A DNA stretch of 64,000 bases, taken from Kitasatospora sp. CB01950 (GTDB lineage Bacteria; Actinomycetota; Actinomycetes; Streptomycetales; Streptomycetaceae). The first letter of the stretch is position 1; the number at the start of each line of letters is the position of its first letter. The translations under genes and the position numbers were made by a program. Below, piece after piece: positions 44,037 through 55,808 of this stretch. The stretch covers positions 186,001 through 250,000 of the forward strand of contig NZ_LISX01000004.1 in the NCBI RefSeq assembly GCF_001905465.1, given 5' to 3'. The notes under the pieces are model-generated. The model was not told the DNA's origin. It searched no databases and saw only the letters and a program-made list of their open reading frames with translations.

Positions 44037-45599
44037 TCAGGTCGCGTACGGGTTGGTGGTGGTGCGCCGGGCGCCGAGCTGTTCCAGGTGGGTGCGCAGG
44101 CGGCGGACGTCGGGGTGGTGGGGGCCGCGGCGGCGTTCGGTCTCCAGGAGGAGTTCGAGCAGGGTCTGCCAGGCGGCCTCGGCGTGGCCGGTCGCGGCGA
44201 GCAGGATGCCGATGCGTTCGCGCAGGTCGGGGGCGTGCGGGGAGTCCGGCGGGAGGGCCGCGAGGACGGCCCGGTACTCGGTGAGGGCGTCGTGCGCGAG
44301 GCCGAGCTGCTCCAGGCAGCGGGCGGCGTGGCGGCGGTGGTCGAGCACGGCCGGGTCGTGCGGGCCGCGCTCGGCGGCGGCGGTGGCGGCCAGCAGGCGC
44401 AGCTCGGGCAGCGCCTCGGCCCACTGGTGTCCGGCGAGCAGGGTGCGGGCCCGGATGGCGCGCACGGTGTGCACCAGCGGCGCGGACTCGCCCTGCTCCG
44501 CGACGGCCCTGGGCAGCAGCCGGGCGGACAGCTCCAGCACCTCGGTGTGCCGGCCGGCCGCGACCAGGTCGGACAGCCGCGCGCACGCCCCGGCCAGGGT
44601 CTCCGCGGCGAGCAGGGGCACCGGGGGCGGGCCGGCCGGCCTCGGCGGCGTCGGCGCAGGCGCTTCGTGGACGAGCTCGGGCTGGTAGGGGTGCCGGTAC
44701 GGGTCCGTCGGGTCGGGGACGGCGGGCAGCCGGGTGCGCGGGCGACCGGTCGGGGCGGGCAGCAGCGGCAGCAGCAGGACGTGCACCTCGACGGCGTCGA
44801 CGGGCCGCCGCTCGGGCTGCTTGGCGAGCAGCCGCAGCACCAACTTCTCCAGCACGGCCGGGACTTCGGCCCGCAGCGTGCGCAGCGCCCGCGGCGGGTC
44901 GTCGAGCTGGCGGCGCAGCACGCCGAGTGCGGTGGGCGCGGGGAACGGGGGTGCGCCGGCCAGCATCTCGTGCAGCATGCAGCCGAGCGCGTAGAGGTCG
45001 CTGCGTCGGTCGGCGCCGGTGGCCATGGCCTGCTCGGGGGCCATGTAGGCGGGGCTGCCGATCGGGCTGCCGGTGAGGGTGAGGCGGGTGGCGGCGGGGT
45101 CGACGGCGGCGGCTATGCCGAGGTCGAGCAGGATCACCCGCCCGTCCGGTCTGACCATCACATTGCTTGGCTTGAGGTCGCGGTGGACGACCCCGGCCCC
45201 GTGCACGGCGGCCAGCGCGGCGCACAGCTGACCGGCGACGGCGGCGGCCTGTTCGACGGGGAGCGGGCCCTCCTCGGCGATCAGGTCGGCCAGGCTCATG
45301 CCGGGGATTCGCTGCATGACGAGGTAGAGCTCGTCCCCGTCCGTGCCCGCGTCGTACACGGTGACCAGCCCGGGGTGGTCGAGGGCCGCGCCGATCCTGC
45401 ACTCGCGCAGGAACCGCTGCCGCAGCATGTCGCCCTGGCTGTCGCCGCGCCCGGCCGGGTACGGCACCGCGTCGGTGCGCAGCAGCTTGACCGCGACCGA
45501 CCGGCCCAACTGCTCGTCCCGGGCCGACCAGACCTGCCCCATCCCGCCGTGGCCGATCTTCTCGTCGAGCAGGTACCGCCCGCCGACGGTGCGGTTCAC
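44037..45599 (-). CDS. Serine/threonine protein kinase with C-terminal helical (TPR-like) region
   Basis: 520 residues. Kinase domain about 1-270: glycine loop IGHGGMGQVWSARD, VAVKLLR Lys, catalytic loop VVHRDLKPSNVMV, DLGIA in place of DFG, and GSPAYMAPEQ. From about 335 to the end are helices of TPR-like spacing (PELRLLAATAAAERGPHDPAVLDHRRHAARCL). No membrane helix and no PASTA domains, so it is cytoplasmic. The GTG start overlaps the upstream membrane protein stop by four bases (GTGA), indicating a functional pair. Confidence 0.9.
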   Translation of the reverse strand: MNRTVGGRYLLDEKIGHGGMGQVWSARDEQLGRSVAVKLLRTDAVPYPAGRGDSQGDMLRQRFLRECRIGAALDHPGLVTVYDAGTDGDELYLVMQRIPGMSLADLIAEEGPLPVEQAAAVAGQLCAALAAVHGAGVVHRDLKPSNVMVRPDGRVILLDLGIAAAVDPAATRLTLTGSPIGSPAYMAPEQAMATGADRRSDLYALGCMLHEMLAGAPPFPAPTALGVLRRQLDDPPRALRTLRAEVPAVLEKLVLRLLAKQPERRPVDAVEVHVLLLPLLPAPTGRPRTRLPAVPDPTDPYRHPYQPELVHEAPAPTPPRPAGPPPVPLLAAETLAGACARLSDLVAAGRHTEVLELSARLLPRAVAEQGESAPLVHTVRAIRARTLLAGHQWAEALPELRLLAATAAAERGPHDPAVLDHRRHAARCLEQLGLAHDALTEYRAVLAALPPDSPHAPDLRERIGILLAATGHAEAAWQTLLELLLETERRRGPHHPDVRRLRTHLEQLGARRTTTNPYAT

Positions 45600-46135
45600 G
45601 GCTGCCCGTCCCCGGCCTGACGTCGCAGCAGCTCACCGAGCTCGCGCAGCTCGGCGGTCCCGGTCGCGGCCCCGGGCGGCACCGCCCCCGGCTGTCCCGC
45701 TCCCGGCTGCCCGCCGACGGGCGGTGCCGGGTAGGCGGCGTGCGGAGCGACGGGGTAGGTCGGCGCCGCCGCCGGATACCCCTGGTAGGCCCCGTACCCG
45801 GGGTACCCGTACGGCTGCGGGGCGGCCTCCGGCCAGAACCGGCGCTGGTTCATCACCAGGAAGTGCACCGGCGCGCCGATCCACAGCGGGATCACCAGCA
45901 GCGCGGCCCAGGTGCCGACCGCCCCGCCCTCCGGGGCCAGCCCGAAGGTCACGAACATCCCCAACTGCATCAGCCCGATGACGACCGCGGCCACGATGTC
46001 GGACGGGCGCCGCCGCCCGACGGCGAGCACCGCCGAGGGCACCATGCCGAGGAGCCCGAGGGTCAGCACCGGCAGCGCGACGCACAGCAGCGTCACCCAG
46101 ATCCGGTAGGGACCGGACACGGCGCGGGCGGACAT
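45596..46135 (-). CDS. Membrane protein coupled to the Ser/Thr kinase
   Basis: 179 residues with three hydrophobic segments in the first half (IWVTLLCVALPVLTLGLLG; DIVAAVVIGLMQLGMFVTFG; WAALLVIPLWIGAPVHFLVM) and a Pro/Tyr/Gly/Ala-rich cytoplasmic tail (PYGYPGYGAYQGYP). ATG 46135 has GAGGAG upstream. It is co-translated with the kinase through a GTGA overlap. It may be its membrane partner or substrate. No known family. Confidence 0.8.
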   Translation of the reverse strand: MSARAVSGPYRIWVTLLCVALPVLTLGLLGMVPSAVLAVGRRRPSDIVAAVVIGLMQLGMFVTFGLAPEGGAVGTWAALLVIPLWIGAPVHFLVMNQRRFWPEAAPQPYGYPGYGAYQGYPAAAPTYPVAPHAAYPAPPVGGQPGAGQPGAVPPGAATGTAELRELGELLRRQAGDGQP

Positions 46136-46214
46136 GGGCGCTCCTCGACGACGGCGGGGCAGTGCTTCGCACACGCTACCGCCACAACCCGCCGCGCCAC
46201 CGGCGGACCGGGAG

Positions 46215-48293
46215 TCAGGCCGGCCCGGCCGCCCCGGCGGCGAGCGCGTCGGTGAGCGCCCGGGTCAGGGTGCGGGCCTCGACGGCGGCCCGGGTCAGCG
46301 CCGCCTCGTACTCCGCGATCCGCCGGAACGCCGCGCCCAGCGCCCGCTGTTGCTCGACCGGAACGCGCGGCACCTCGACCCGCCGGATGTCCAGCCGGCT
46401 GGTGGTGGACGCGTAGCTGCTGGCCCGCCGCCCGGCGCCGGTGGCGCGCAGCTGGCCGGCCAGGAAGTCCGGGTCGAGCAGCGCCGGGTCGGGCCGCAGC
46501 AGGTGCAGCCGGGCCCCGATCGCCGCGCCCGCGTACGGGCTGCCGGGGTGCACCGCCTGCGCGCCCTCGCCGCCCAACGCCGGTACCAGCACGTCCCCGT
46601 GACGGATCACCGGCACGTCCTCCGCGTCCGTCGCGGCGCTCGGCGGGGCGCCGGTCTGGAGGTCCTGGTCGGTGAGCAGCGGGGTGCGGCCGCCCGGCCG
46701 GGCGGGGGCGCCCTGGCCGGAGGAGTGCACCTCCAGCGCGCCGGAGCGGGCGAGTTCGCCGATGCCGACCTGCGGGGGCGCGGCCGCGCCGGTGACGGCG
46801 AGGGCGGGCAGTTCGGCGTCCAGGTCGGCCAACCGGGCGAGTTCGGCGGCCAGTCGGCCGCGCAGGGCGGTCAGCGCGTCGGGGGCGGCCTCGGCGGGCA
46901 GCGCGGGCAGGTGGCGGGCCGGGGTGAGGTCGGTCTCGTCGTCCAGCAGGTCGAGCGCGGGCACCGCCCGCGAGCGGCCGGGCCGGTCGGCGGGCAGCGG
47001 GCCGCCGCTGCGGGCGGCCGCGTCGAAGGCCTGCCACGCCGTCAGGACGTCCTCCTGGAGCGCGGCGCGGTCGATCCGTTCCCGGCCGCCGTCGGCGGCG
47101 GCGTCCAGCAGCAGCAGGTGCCGGAAGTCGTCGCCGGGCTCCGGCCCGCGCAGCACCCACACGTGCAGCGGCACCCCGTACGGCGGGGCGACGCCGGCGG
47201 GCAGCGCGATCACGGCGCGCAGCGCGCCCGAGCGGACCAGTTCGGCCCGCACCCGGCGTCCGGCCCGGCGGGACGCGACGGTGGGCGGCAGCAGCAGCAC
47301 GGCCGTCCCGCCGGGGCGGGTGTGCGCCAGGCAGTGCAGCACCCACGCCAGTTCGGACTCGCCGCGCGGCGGCACCACCCCGCCCGGCCAGCGGCTGTCG
47401 TACTGCAACTGGTCGTGGCCCCAGTCGCGTTCGTTGTACGGCGGCCGGCACAGCACCGCGTCCACGGCCGCCCCGGGGAACGCGTCCGCCCGCAGCGCGT
47501 CGCCGGGCCGGACGTCCAACGCCGACGGTCCCGGCCGGTCCGCGGGGACGGCCAGCGCGAGCCGCAGCAGCGCGACGCCCGCCAGCCCGGGATCGGCGTC
47601 CTGCCCCCACCGCGCCGCGGGCGCGGCGGCCAGCAGCACCCCGCCGGTGCCGCACGCCGGGTCCAGCACCGTCCGGTCCTCGCCCGGCGGGCCGGCCAGG
47701 GCGGCCATCAGCGCGGCCGTCCCGGCCGGAATCGGCTGCTGCAGACGGGGGTTGGCCTCGGTGTACCTGGTCAGCAGCTGCTCGAACGCGGCGGCCGGGG
47801 CGCTCTCCGCGACCAGCCGGGCCAGCAACCGCGCCAGGTCCAGCTGTGTGGCGCCGGCGATCACCGGCAGCCCGAGGGCCGCCACCGCGTCCGGCCCGAA
47901 CAGCCCGGCCGCGGTGCGCCGCAGCGCCTTGGGCAGCGCGGTGGCCAGCCGGGTGTCCGACTGCTCGACCAGCTCCGTCCACGCGGCGGGCTCCCGGTGC
48001 GCGAGCAGCAGCAGCGAACCCGCCTGCACCAGCGGGGCGACGGCGCTTCCGGACGGGTCGCGGAGCATCTCCAGCTGCTGCCAGACCCGTTCCAGCAGCG
48101 GCAGTTCGGCGAGTTTCCCCTGCGTCCGCAGCCACTGCTCGACCTGGTCGAGCCGGAACGTCGGGCTGGTCTCGGTACCGCCCGCGGGCCGCGGGAAGTC
48201 GGCGTGGCGGCGCCGCCAGTTGGACACGGCGGCCCGGCCGACCCCGGCGAGCCTGGCGATCTCGGCGGCCGTGACCTCGGGACGTTCCGACAT
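46215..48293 (-). CDS. Orphan N6-DNA-methyltransferase-like protein with N-terminal HTH
   Basis: 692 residues. The N-terminus is a MerR/excisionase-like HTH (VTAAEIARLAGVGRAAVSNWRRRH). After a helical region comes an HsdM-type methylase core: motif I TVLDPACGTGGVLLAA at about residue 240, and motif IV AVLCRPPYNERDWG, where the usual Asn/Asp/Ser of (N/D/S)PP(Y/F) is Arg. The C-terminal 200 residues resemble a HsdS-like target recognition/coiled-coil part (GEGAQAVHPGSPYAGAAIG; LDIRRVEVPRVPVEQQRALG). No hsdR or restriction gene is adjacent. It could be a solitary methylase or a DNA-binding regulator derived from one. Palindromes upstream suggest self-regulation. Confidence 0.85.
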   Translation of the reverse strand: MSERPEVTAAEIARLAGVGRAAVSNWRRRHADFPRPAGGTETSPTFRLDQVEQWLRTQGKLAELPLLERVWQQLEMLRDPSGSAVAPLVQAGSLLLLAHREPAAWTELVEQSDTRLATALPKALRRTAAGLFGPDAVAALGLPVIAGATQLDLARLLARLVAESAPAAAFEQLLTRYTEANPRLQQPIPAGTAALMAALAGPPGEDRTVLDPACGTGGVLLAAAPAARWGQDADPGLAGVALLRLALAVPADRPGPSALDVRPGDALRADAFPGAAVDAVLCRPPYNERDWGHDQLQYDSRWPGGVVPPRGESELAWVLHCLAHTRPGGTAVLLLPPTVASRRAGRRVRAELVRSGALRAVIALPAGVAPPYGVPLHVWVLRGPEPGDDFRHLLLLDAAADGGRERIDRAALQEDVLTAWQAFDAAARSGGPLPADRPGRSRAVPALDLLDDETDLTPARHLPALPAEAAPDALTALRGRLAAELARLADLDAELPALAVTGAAAPPQVGIGELARSGALEVHSSGQGAPARPGGRTPLLTDQDLQTGAPPSAATDAEDVPVIRHGDVLVPALGGEGAQAVHPGSPYAGAAIGARLHLLRPDPALLDPDFLAGQLRATGAGRRASSYASTTSRLDIRRVEVPRVPVEQQRALGAAFRRIAEYEAALTRAAVEARTLTRALTDALAAGAAGPA

Positions 48294-48314
48294 GCGCGGG
48301 CTCCTTCGCGGCGG

Positions 48315-48404
48315 GTGTGGCCACACAGCATAGCCAGACCACCATTCCGGAGCGTTCACGCGTGAACAGAGATGTTTTGTGAATCACCGTTGACATCGTT
48401 CACA
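48315..48404. promoter_or_regulatory. Cluster of palindromes in the methylase/lipoprotein divergent region
   Basis: GTGTGG-CCACAC at 48315-48326 and GTTCACG-CGTGAAC at 48354-48367 are perfect. A looser pair, TGTGAA (48378-48383) and TTCACA (48399-48404), repeats the TTCAC theme. A minus-strand TATGCT -10 lies at 48327-48332. The sites flank both divergent promoters, so one regulator may control both genes. Confidence 0.5.
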
Positions 48405-48419
48405 GCGCTTGGCTTTACT
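48390..48419 (+). promoter_or_regulatory. Predicted promoter of the DUF4352-like lipoprotein gene
   Basis: TTGACA (48390-48395) and TTTACT (48414-48419) with 18 bp between them, about 55 bp before the ATG. The TTCACA half-site at 48399-48404 lies inside the spacer. Confidence 0.5.
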
Positions 48420-48474
48420 TGAGCCATCGCCGGAACCCCGGCCCCACCGCAGAATCCCTGGGGGAGAGCCCGCC

Positions 48475-49059
48475 ATGTCCGTCCGCACCCGCACCCGCCG
48501 CACCGCCGCCGTCCTCCTCGGCGCCTGCCTGCTCGCCGCCGCGACGGCCTGCGGCCCCGAGAACACGGTCTCCACCACCCCCAAGAGCGCCGCCCCCGCG
48601 AGCGCCGCCGACGCCTCCGGCGAGGCGCCCAAGTCCGGTGCCCAGACCGCCAAAGTCGGCGACACCCTCGCGCTCAAGGGCGTGGAGAAGTCCAACGCGG
48701 CGGACGTCACGCTGGTGAAGGTCGTCGACAACGCGGAGGGCGCAAACGAGTACACGAAGCCCGCCGACGGCAAGCGCTTCGTCTCCGTCCAGTTCCGCGT
48801 CAAGGCCACCGGCAGCGCGGCCTACGCCGACGCCCCGGCCAACAGCGCGAAGATCCTCGACGACCAGGGCCAGGGCTACAGCGCCACCGTCGCCGAGACC
48901 AAGGCCGGCCCGGAGTTCCCCGTCCCCGCGAACATCGCCCCCGGCGAGAGCGCACTCGGCTTCATCACCTTCGAGATCCCGTCGGGCGCGAAGCTCGACA
49001 AGGTCCAGTTCGCCCTGAACAGCGGCTTCGCCCAGCAGACGGGCCAGTGGAAGCTGTAA
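48475..49059 (+). CDS. Exported lipoprotein, DUF4352-like
   Basis: A 194-residue lipoprotein: signal with lipobox LAAATACGP (Cys about residue 24), a Ser/Ala/Pro-rich linker, then an immunoglobulin-like beta domain (KVGDTLALKGVEKSNAADVTLVKV; KRFVSVQFRVKATGSAAY; GESALGFITFEIPSGAKLDKVQF), the pattern of DUF4352/telomeric-repeat-binding-factor-2-like extracellular proteins. ATG 48475 has GGGGGAGAG upstream. Anchored outside the membrane; function unknown. Confidence 0.83.
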   Translation: MSVRTRTRRTAAVLLGACLLAAATACGPENTVSTTPKSAAPASAADASGEAPKSGAQTAKVGDTLALKGVEKSNAADVTLVKVVDNAEGANEYTKPADGKRFVSVQFRVKATGSAAYADAPANSAKILDDQGQGYSATVAETKAGPEFPVPANIAPGESALGFITFEIPSGAKLDKVQFALNSGFAQQTGQWKL

Positions 49060-49062
49060 CGG

Positions 49063-49125
49063 GCAGGGGTACGAGAAAAGGGGCGCGTGGGGGTACCCCC
49101 ACGCGCCCCTGGTTTCGTGCCCCTG
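49063..49125. terminator. Long nested bidirectional terminator before mfd
   Basis: A 32-bp perfect palindrome (49079-49110, arms around GGGGTACCCC) is nested in an outer pairing GCAGGGG (49063-49069) / CCCCTGC (49119-49125) with ACGAGAAA / TTTCGT in between. It serves the convergent lipoprotein and mfd genes; the mfd stop directly abuts it. Confidence 0.8.
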
Positions 49126-52734
<3,609 letters not shown>

Positions 52735-53254
52735 ACGTCAAGTTCTCCACGGCGGGGAGTGGCCCGGCAACAGACGGCCGCCGGGCAGCGCGACAGTCCC
52801 GGAACGCGGTGCGCCCGGGGGGTGTCCAGCCTACGCCGCGCGGGGGCCGGGCACGCTGCGCGCCGTCCCGACCGGCGACTCACCGGTATGCGTACGGGCT
52901 CGTCCAGAGATCATGCAGCCGACACACTCCTGTCACTGTCCGTCCATGGTGGCCGAGCAGGATGGAGAGCAGCGCAGGCCGCATCCAACCGTGGGGGATG
53001 GCTGCGGAACGCGCGATCGCACCTCGATGGGGGTCGGGAGTGCGAAGGCCGGGCGACCCTGGGTGGGGGCGCCCGTGCCACTCACGCCGGGACTCGCGGC
53101 GCCCGCCTGGGGCGGGTGCCGCGAGATCTCGGCGTCGGCGTGTTGTCCGCCGGACCACTTCCCGCGAAGCGCCGCGCGCAGCGGGCGGGGCTCCGTACTC
53201 TCTTGTGAAGAAGGTGTGGGGACACCGGGTCTTTTCCAGGGGGTTGGGTTCGTC
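52735..53254. other. 520-bp intergenic region between mfd and the nucleotide-sugar dehydrogenase
   Basis: Divergent spacer containing both upstream regions. A TACTCT -10-like hexamer (about 53197-53202) lies about 50 bp before the dehydrogenase ATG. Reading frames that cross the region show no protein-like sequence, so no gene is called. No tRNA or conserved RNA motif was recognised. Confidence 0.5.
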
Positions 53255-54535
53255 ATGCGTGTCGTCATCGCAGGTCAGGGCTATGTCGGTCTCCCGCTCG
53301 CGGTCCGGGCGGCGGAGGTGGGGCACCAGGTCGTCGGGTACGACGTGGACGAGCGGCGGATCAAACGGCTCGCGGTCGGCGAGTCGTACGTGGAGGACAT
53401 CCCGGGCGAGCGGCTGCGGCCGCTGCTGGACGGCGGGCGGTACCTGCCGACGGCCGATCCGGGCGACGTGGCGGGCTTCGACGTCGCGGTGATCACGGTG
53501 CCGACGCCGCTGCGGGACGGGGCGCCGGACCTGTCGTTCATCGAGGCGTCCGCGAAGCTGCTGGCCCGGCACCTGAAGCGCGGGGCGACGGTCGTCCTGG
53601 AGTCCACCACCTACCCGGGGACCACGGAGGAGTTGCTCGCGCCGCTGCTGGAGGCCGGTTCGGGGCTGCGCGCGGGGGCGGACTTCCACCTCGGGTACAG
53701 CCCGGAGCGGATCGACCCGGGCAACCCGCAGTGGAAGCTGGAGAACACGCCCAAGGTGGTCTCCGGCACCACGCCCGAGGGCCTGGCCGCCGTGGACGGC
53801 TTCTACGGGCAGCTGGTGGAGCGGACGGTGCCGGTCTCCTCCTGCAAGGAGGCGGAGCTGACGAAGCTGCTGGAGAACACCTTCCGGCACGTCAACATCG
53901 CGCTGGTCAACGAGCTGGCGATGTTCGCCCACGACCTCGGCATCGACGTCTGGGAGGCCATCGACGCGGCCTCCACCAAGCCGTTCGGCTTCCTGCGGTT
54001 CACGCCCGGCCCGGGCGTCGGCGGCCACTGCCTGCCGATCGACCCGTCGTACCTGTCCTGGCGGGTGGAGCGCGCCCTCGGGCAGTCGTTCCGCTTCGTC
54101 GAGCTCGCCAACGACGTCAACAGCCACATGCCGGACTACGTGGTCCGCCGGCTCGCCGAGGCCCTCAACCAGCGCCGCCGCAGCGTGAACGGCTCCCGGG
54201 TGCTGCTGCTCGGCCTGGCGTACAAGAAGAACACCGGCGACGCCCGCGAGACCCCGGCGGCCCGGATCGTCGAACTCCTCACCCGCCAGGGCGCGGAGGT
54301 CCGCGCCGCCGACCCGCACGTCGTCGCGGGCGTCCACGTCGCCGAACCCCACGACGCCGGGCCCCTCGCCACCGTCCACCGCGTCGAGGCCACCCCCGAG
54401 GAACTCGCCGCCGCCGACGCGGTCGTCCTGCTCGCCGACCACGACGAGTTCGACTACGCCGCCGTCACCGCCCACGCCCGGTACGTCCTGGACTGCCGCC
54501 ACCGCCTGACGGGAGCCGCGGTCGAGGTGCTGTGA
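53255..54535 (+). CDS. Nucleotide-sugar 6-dehydrogenase (UDP-glucose/GDP-mannose dehydrogenase family)
   Basis: A 426-residue NAD-dependent enzyme oxidising the C6 hydroxyl of a UDP-sugar to a carboxylate. N-terminal Rossmann VVIAGQGYVGLPLAVRAAE, a central FRHVNIALVNELAMF helix, the catalytic Cys loop GPGVGGHCLPIDPSYLSW, and a C-terminal substrate-binding domain (VLLLGLAYKKNTGDARETPA). SPERIDPGN and the GGHCLPIDP form look closest to the UDP-N-acetyl-hexosamine dehydrogenases (WecC/WbpA type), but UDP-glucose cannot be excluded. ATG 53255 begins the conserved domain. Possibly linked to the aminotransferases at the window end. Confidence 0.92.
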   Translation: MRVVIAGQGYVGLPLAVRAAEVGHQVVGYDVDERRIKRLAVGESYVEDIPGERLRPLLDGGRYLPTADPGDVAGFDVAVITVPTPLRDGAPDLSFIEASAKLLARHLKRGATVVLESTTYPGTTEELLAPLLEAGSGLRAGADFHLGYSPERIDPGNPQWKLENTPKVVSGTTPEGLAAVDGFYGQLVERTVPVSSCKEAELTKLLENTFRHVNIALVNELAMFAHDLGIDVWEAIDAASTKPFGFLRFTPGPGVGGHCLPIDPSYLSWRVERALGQSFRFVELANDVNSHMPDYVVRRLAEALNQRRRSVNGSRVLLLGLAYKKNTGDARETPAARIVELLTRQGAEVRAADPHVVAGVHVAEPHDAGPLATVHRVEATPEELAAADAVVLLADHDEFDYAAVTAHARYVLDCRHRLTGAAVEVL

Positions 54536-54539
54536 CGCC

Positions 54540-55100
54540 TCAGGGGCGGCGCGCGGCGTCCGAGCGGCGCACGAGCACGGTCACACCGGCCGCCGCCACG
54601 ACCGACAGCCCGCCGGCCGCCGCCCACCACCGCCAGGCCCCCGGGTCGTCACTGGCCACCGGCGGGGCGGCGGCCGACGTCGTCGTCGGGGACGCCGTCG
54701 GGCGGGCCGGGGGCTGGGTGGGGGCGGCCGGGTCGGAGTTGGTGAAGGTGAAGCGGCCCTGGAGGGGAGCGCCGTCGGCGGCGACGGTGCGCCAGCTGAC
54801 CTGGATCGGGCCGCGCGGCAGGCGGCCGACCTTCTGCTGGATGTCGTGGCCCGCCGCGGTCGGCGCGCCGTCGGCGTACGCCGTCCCGTCGGTGCCGACC
54901 ACCGCGACCGTGGTGTAGCCCGGCTGCACCGCGCTGTCGAAGGTCAGCGTGACCACCGTCGGCGTCTCGGACACCACGGCGTCCGCGGCCGGGCCGGAGG
55001 AGAGCAGCTGCGCGTGCGCCGCCGCCGGGGGCGCGGACACCACGACGGACAGCGCGGCGGCCGACAGGGCCGTCAGGAACGAGAGGACTCGGGGCTTCAC
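54540..55100 (-). CDS. CopC-domain copper-binding exported protein
   Basis: A 186-residue protein: signal peptide ending PPAAAHAQLL, where the mature N-terminal His of CopC/PcoC Cu(II) sites appears. Then comes the CopC beta-barrel (SSGPAADAVVSETPTVVTLTF; YTTVAVVGTDGTAYADGAP; GPIQVSWRTVAADGAPLQGRFTF), a Thr/Pro/Ala linker and one C-terminal membrane helix (WWAAAGGLSVVAAAGVTVLV). It binds copper outside the cell. Divergent from the PCuAC gene, with which it presumably works. Confidence 0.92.
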   Translation of the reverse strand: MKPRVLSFLTALSAAALSVVVSAPPAAAHAQLLSSGPAADAVVSETPTVVTLTFDSAVQPGYTTVAVVGTDGTAYADGAPTAAGHDIQQKVGRLPRGPIQVSWRTVAADGAPLQGRFTFTNSDPAAPTQPPARPTASPTTTSAAAPPVASDDPGAWRWWAAAGGLSVVAAAGVTVLVRRSDAARRP

Positions 55101-55219
55101 AGCAGAGTGGTCGGCCGCGACGAACGGGAAGTTCCCGACGAATCCCGGGAACTTCCTGCCCTCCCGGCCCGACCACTGCGGTATCTGCGGGACGCGACCC
55201 GCAACCGAGCCGAAAGCCG

Positions 55220-55798
55220 ATGCACCCCATGTCGATCACCCCCGCCCCCGCCGCTCCGGGCCGCTCCCCCCGGCTCCGCCGCCTCGTCCTCGCCACGACG
55301 GCGGGGGCGATAGCCCTGTCCGGCCTGGTCGCCTGCGGCAGCGACTCGTCCCCGGCCAAGAGCTCCCCGAGCGCGCCGTCCGTCGCGGTCGAATCGGCGC
55401 CGGTGACGGTCAAGGACCCGTGGGTGAAGGCCTCCGACTCCGGCATGACCGGCCTGTTCGGCACCCTGGTCAACACCACCGGCGCCCAGCTCACCGTGGT
55501 CTCCGGCACCGCCACCGTCGCGGAGAAGACCGAGCTCCACGAGGTCGCGGACGTGGACGGCAAGCCGATGATGCGCCCGAAGGCGGGCGGCTTCGTCATC
55601 CCGGCCAACTCCGGCCACGAACTCAAGCCGGGCGCCGACCACATCATGCTGATGGGCCTGACCCAGCCCCTGAAGCCGGGCGACGAAGTCGCCGTCACGC
55701 TGACCCTCGACGACGGCCGGACGGTGAAGTTCACCGCCGTCGGCAAGGCGTTCGCGGGCGGCAAGGAGGACTACAACCCCGGCATGACGAAGGGCTGA
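55220..55798 (+). CDS. PCu(A)C-type extracellular copper chaperone lipoprotein
   Basis: 192 residues: signal and lipobox GLVACGS (Cys about residue 40), then the PCuAC/DUF461 domain with the Cu(I) motif spread over TELHEVADVDGKPMMR (His, Met) and GHELKPGADHIMLMG (His, Met). It delivers copper to cuproenzymes at the cell surface. Two ATGs (55220 and 55229) are possible. It is 10 bp before the DyP peroxidase gene, so they are co-transcribed. The pairing resembles the Streptomyces lividans ECuC/DtpA copper-trafficking locus. Confidence 0.9.
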   Translation: MHPMSITPAPAAPGRSPRLRRLVLATTAGAIALSGLVACGSDSSPAKSSPSAPSVAVESAPVTVKDPWVKASDSGMTGLFGTLVNTTGAQLTVVSGTATVAEKTELHEVADVDGKPMMRPKAGGFVIPANSGHELKPGADHIMLMGLTQPLKPGDEVAVTLTLDDGRTVKFTAVGKAFAGGKEDYNPGMTKG

Positions 55799-55808
55799 GT
55801 TCCGCACC

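Noticed and set aside
48354..48367. LexA/SOS box at GTTCACGCGTGAAC
   Set aside because: The order of half-sites does not match the actinobacterial GAAC-N4-GTTC pattern, and the flanking genes are not SOS genes.
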